From the NCBI RefSeq assembly GCF_042677145.1, contig NZ_JBHTIT010000001.1, forward strand, positions 1,488,001 to 1,552,000: a stretch of DNA of 64,000 nt, read 5' to 3'. Made by a program: the position numbers and the translations under genes. The notes below the pieces were generated by a model, which did no database searches, was not told where the DNA came from, and saw nothing but the letters and a program-made list of their open reading frames with translations. Positions 61,087-64,000 of this stretch are shown here, piece by piece (position 1 is the first letter of the stretch; the number at the start of each line of letters is the position of its first letter). This DNA is from Perlucidibaca wandonensis (lineage in GTDB: Bacteria; Pseudomonadota; Gammaproteobacteria; Pseudomonadales; Moraxellaceae).

Positions 61087-62544
61087 ATGACTTGGGAAGT
61101 TGTGATTGGCCTGGAAGTACACGTTCAGCTCAACACCGAATCGAAAATTTTCTCCGGCAGCGCCACCAGCTTTGGTGCCGAGCCGAATGCTCACGCGAGC
61201 CTAATTGACCTCGGCATGCCCGGCGTATTACCTGTGCTTAACGAAGGAGTGGTGCGTCGCGCCATTTGCTTTGGTTTAGGCATCGATGCCGAAATCAGTC
61301 AGCGCTCAGTGTTTGCGCGCAAAAACTATTTCTACCCCGACTTGCCTAAGGGCTATCAAATCTCGCAAATGGATCACCCCATTGTCGGCAAAGGTCATAT
61401 CGACATCACGCTCGATGACGGCACGGTAAAGCGCGTCGGCATCACCCGTGCGCATTTGGAAGAAGACGCTGGCAAGTCATTGCATGAGAACTTCTCAGGT
61501 ATGACCGGCATCGATTTAAACCGTGCTGGCACGCCTCTACTAGAAATAGTTTCTGAACCAGAGATGTGCTCAGCGAAAGAGGCCGTGGCCTACGCCAAAG
61601 CCATCCATGCCTTGATTCGCTACCTCGATATTTCCGATGGCAATATGGCCGAAGGCTCGATGCGCTGCGATTGCAACGTCTCTATTAACCGCCCTGGCCA
61701 GCCCATGGGCACGCGTCGCGAAATCAAAAACGTGAACTCGTTTAAGTTCATTGAGAAGGCCATTGATAGCGAAATTAATTGGCAGATCGATGAGCTAGAG
61801 TCAGGCCGCAGTATTCATCAGGCTACCGTGCTTTACGACGTCGCCAAAAATGAAACGCGCGCCATGCGTAGCAAAGAAGAAGCCAATGATTACCGCTACT
61901 TCCCCGACCCTGACTTGTTGCCCGTGGTCATCGACGACGCCACCTTAGAAGCCATTCGCGCCAGCTTGCCTGAGTTGCCGGCGGCCAAGCGGGCTCGCTT
62001 TGAAAGCGAAATGGAACTCTCTGCTTATGATGCGCATGTGCTCACTGCCAGCCGGGACTTAGCCGACTTTTTCGAAGCCACAGTAACTACAGCCGGCGGC
62101 GTAACAGCGGCAAAACCAGCCGCGAACTGGGTCACCGGCGAGCTATTGGCCGCATTAAATAAAGCTGAGCTAGACATTGCGCAATCACCGATCAGTCCTG
62201 CCCAGCTCGGCGGCCTGCTGCTGCGCATCAGCGACAACACTATTTCCGGCAAAATTGCTAAGCAGGTATTTGCTTCGCTGTTTGCTGGCGATGGCACGAG
62301 TGCCGACGAGATCATCGAACGCGATGGCCTCAAGCAAGAAACCGACACTGGCGCTATCGAAGCCTTAATCGCGCAAATCATTGCCGACAATGCTGCACAA
62401 GTTGAGCAATACCGCGCCAGCGACGAAAACAAACAGGCCAAGCTTTTTGGCTTCTTCGTCGGCCAAGCCATGAAAGCATCACGTGGCAAAGCCAATCCAG
62501 CCGTGCTCAATGAGCTGCTCAAACGCAAGTTACACGAAGCATGA
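61087..62544 (+). CDS. gatB: GatB, kinase/transamidase subunit of Asp/Glu-tRNA amidotransferase
   Basis: 485 residues. WEVVIGLEVHVQLNTESKIFS, KNYFYPDLPKGYQISQ, RAGTPLLEIVSEP, KNVNSFKFIEKAI and the C-terminal YqeY-like tail domain (NPAVLNELLKRKL). AAGGAT upstream of the ATG. Its stop overlaps the next gene's start (ATGA). Confidence 0.98.
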   Translation: MTWEVVIGLEVHVQLNTESKIFSGSATSFGAEPNAHASLIDLGMPGVLPVLNEGVVRRAICFGLGIDAEISQRSVFARKNYFYPDLPKGYQISQMDHPIVGKGHIDITLDDGTVKRVGITRAHLEEDAGKSLHENFSGMTGIDLNRAGTPLLEIVSEPEMCSAKEAVAYAKAIHALIRYLDISDGNMAEGSMRCDCNVSINRPGQPMGTRREIKNVNSFKFIEKAIDSEINWQIDELESGRSIHQATVLYDVAKNETRAMRSKEEANDYRYFPDPDLLPVVIDDATLEAIRASLPELPAAKRARFESEMELSAYDAHVLTASRDLADFFEATVTTAGGVTAAKPAANWVTGELLAALNKAELDIAQSPISPAQLGGLLLRISDNTISGKIAKQVFASLFAGDGTSADEIIERDGLKQETDTGAIEALIAQIIADNAAQVEQYRASDENKQAKLFGFFVGQAMKASRGKANPAVLNELLKRKLHEA

Positions 62545-63323
62545 CGACACCCTGGTTTCACGTTGAACAAGGCCAAGGAAGGCCACTACTATTGCTTCAC
62601 GGCATTGGCATGAGTCATGCCGCGTGGCAGCCCGTTATGTCTTTGCTTGCACGTGAGCGCCGCGTCATTGCTGTGGATATTGCAGGCTTTGGTCAAACGC
62701 CAGCGCTAGTTGGCCCTGTCACTGAGGACGCATTGGTCGATGGCCTCAAGCAAACTTTGCTTAGCCTAGGCATCGATGAACCAGTGGATATTGCCGGCAA
62801 CTCCATGGGCGGTTGGCTCGCGCTAGCGGCAGCAACTCATGGTCTAGCGCGAAGTGTGGTGGCTATCTCACCAGCAGGTCTAGCTAGCTCGGACAATACC
62901 CCTCGGCATATTCGTCCCATATTTGATTCTGCTCGCATGATGGCTAAGCGCTTTCCACGCGTATCTGAGCGCTTGGTTAAAATTGCCCCTGTGCGTAGTG
63001 CATTTCTAGCCATCCCTATGTCGATTCGTGGCTATAAAATCCCAGCAGATGCAGCTATCCGCTCGTTACAAGATTTTGCCCATGCGCCAGGCTTTGATGC
63101 CACATACGATGCTATCGACTTGGTTCATGGCATTAATGAGCTAACCATTCCGATCACAGTAGCCTTTGGCCGCTTAGATCTTTTGCTCACTAGAGCACTC
63201 CAGCGGCGCGAAGCCTTGCCCGCTCATGCAACTTGGCTCAAGCCATGGAGCTGGGGCCATGTCCCTATGTGGGATGACCCCGAAGGGGTAGCTAGGTTAA
63301 TTTTGACCGGCAATAAAAGCTAA
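62541..63323 (+). CDS. Alpha/beta hydrolase, co-transcribed with gatB
   Basis: 260 residues. LLLLHGIGMSHAAW (oxyanion), DIAGFGQT, nucleophile in GNSMGGW (about Ser93), acid in FGRLDLL and His in WGHVPMWDDP. Serine esterase or lactonase type; substrate unknown. Overlap with gatB suggests coupled translation. Followed by a strong terminator. Confidence 0.88.
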   Translation: MTTPWFHVEQGQGRPLLLLHGIGMSHAAWQPVMSLLARERRVIAVDIAGFGQTPALVGPVTEDALVDGLKQTLLSLGIDEPVDIAGNSMGGWLALAAATHGLARSVVAISPAGLASSDNTPRHIRPIFDSARMMAKRFPRVSERLVKIAPVRSAFLAIPMSIRGYKIPADAAIRSLQDFAHAPGFDATYDAIDLVHGINELTIPITVAFGRLDLLLTRALQRREALPAHATWLKPWSWGHVPMWDDPEGVARLILTGNKS

Positions 63324-63330
63324 GCACAAC

Positions 63331-63356
63331 AAAAAGCCCGCATTAGCGGGCTTTTT
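63331..63356. terminator. Bidirectional terminator
   Basis: AAAAAGCCCGC (63331-63341) and GCGGGCTTTTT (63346-63356) pair perfectly around ATTA, between convergent genes; T-runs on both strands. Confidence 0.93.
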
Positions 63357-63376
63357 GCTATCTAGGGATACCCAAA

Positions 63377-64000
63377 TTAATGAGCAACAGCCGAAGTTGC
63401 ACCGCGTGGAATCCGTACACTTTCCACCAAGTCTTGGATTTCCTGTGATGGGGCCGGTGTCATGCTCGACACGGCATAAGCCACAGCGAAGTTGATCAGC
63501 GCACCAATGACACCGAAGCCCGATGGTGAAACACCAAAGAACCAACCATCCAAGGTGTCTGGGTACATATTGGTGCCTGACATAAAGAACCAGCCTTTAA
63601 ATAAGAAGATGTAGATCACCGTACTTAGTAGGCCTGCCAACATGCCGGCAATCGCACCCTCTTTATTCATGCGCTTACTGAAAATACCCATCATCAGCAC
63701 AGGAAATAGAGAGGCCGCAGCTAAGCCGAAGGCCAATGCCACCACCTCCGCAGCAAAGCCGGGCGGATTAAGCCCCAAGTAGCCGGCCACAATGATGGCA
63801 CCGACCATACTGATTCGACTGGCACGCAACTCGCTCTTATCGCTGATTTTCGGCATAAACACGCCCTTCAACAAATCATGCGAAATGGCTGAAGAGATCG
63901 CCAACAATAAACCTGCCGCTGTCGATAACGCCGCCGCCAAACCACCCGCTGCAACTAACGCAATTACCCAGTTCGGTAGCTTCGCAATCTCTGGATTAGC
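63377..64000 (-). CDS. Sodium:solute symporter, probably cation/acetate type (partial, N-terminus beyond window)
   Basis: The minus-strand frame is open to base 64000, leaving the C-terminal 207 residues. It has several membrane helices and AAGGLAAALSTAAGLLLAISSAISHDLLKG, typical of the sodium:solute symporter family, in particular ActP-type acetate carriers (length after this motif and the WFFGVSPSGFGVIGALINFAVAY helix agree). The substrate cannot be assigned from this fragment. Confidence 0.85.
   Translation of the reverse strand, partial: ANPEIAKLPNWVIALVAAGGLAAALSTAAGLLLAISSAISHDLLKGVFMPKISDKSELRASRISMVGAIIVAGYLGLNPPGFAAEVVALAFGLAAASLFPVLMMGIFSKRMNKEGAIAGMLAGLLSTVIYIFLFKGWFFMSGTNMYPDTLDGWFFGVSPSGFGVIGALINFAVAYAVSSMTPAPSQEIQDLVESVRIPRGATSAVAH

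Noticed and set aside
62025..62576. 183-codon open frame antisense to gatB
   Set aside because: Fully overlaps the strongly conserved gatB; composition is that of a shadow frame.

Overview
The window is a contiguous piece of a gammaproteobacterial chromosome of moderate GC content (about half, by eye). The gene order closely follows the Pseudomonas/Pseudomonadales arrangement: dcw cluster end, rsmI-yraN-diaA-dolP, sspBA, petABC, rplM-rpsI, zapE, then algW/degS-type protease with hisC-hisD-hisG-murA-ibaG-mlaBCDEF, kdsD-kdsC-lptC-lptA-lptB-rpoN-hpf-rapZ-npr, darP, a nitrilase, yhdP-rng-maf-mreDCB and gatCAB. I cannot name the genus. No prophage, insertion sequence, CRISPR array, rRNA or tRNA was seen; the only stable RNA gene found is rnpB.

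Layout. 1-7 kb: the start of the division and cell-wall (dcw) cluster on the minus strand, mraZ-rsmH-ftsL-ftsI-murE-murF-mraY (mraY cut by the window edge), with a clear sigma70 promoter and a three-repeat MraZ operator. 7.3-8.2 kb: a small membrane protein and rnpB. 8.2-10.8 kb: rsmI diverging from yraN-diaA-dolP; lpoA, usual at this spot, is absent. 10.8-17.5 kb: minus-strand sspB, sspA, petABC (cytochrome bc1), rpsI/rplM, zapE and a hydrolase. 17.6-20.9 kb: zapG and acnB, the latter with a structured leader. 21-32 kb is the accessory part: nitroreductase, Baeyer-Villiger-type monooxygenase, hydrolases, LpxO, a tandem thioredoxin-fold GST-like protein, a PHA-synthase-like protein with serine as nucleophile, ferredoxin-NADP reductase, an NlpC/P60 protein and two distant paralogues of an unrecognised all-helical family.

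32-50 kb: pdxH, a Nif3-family protein, a DegS/AlgW protease, histidine and murA genes, the Mla phospholipid-transport operon, and divergently the Kdo/Lpt/rpoN operon. ptsN, normally between hpf and rapZ, is missing. 50-64 kb: nitrilase, yhdP, rng, maf, mreDCB on the minus strand, gatCAB plus a hydrolase on the plus strand, and a truncated sodium:solute symporter at the right edge.

Functionally the window is dominated by envelope biogenesis: peptidoglycan precursor synthesis (MurA, E, F, MraY), septal and lateral wall machinery (FtsI, FtsL, MreBCD), LPS assembly (KdsD, KdsC, LptA-C, LpxO), outer-membrane lipid homeostasis (MlaB-F, YhdP, DolP) and stress sensing (DegS/AlgW). The most unusual signals are a probable non-AUG (AUU) start for mreC, a terminator-like hairpin in the acnB leader, a hairpin covering the hpf ribosome-binding site, a terminator hairpin inside the sspB coding end, the unnamed helical paralogue pair, and the missing ptsN and lpoA.
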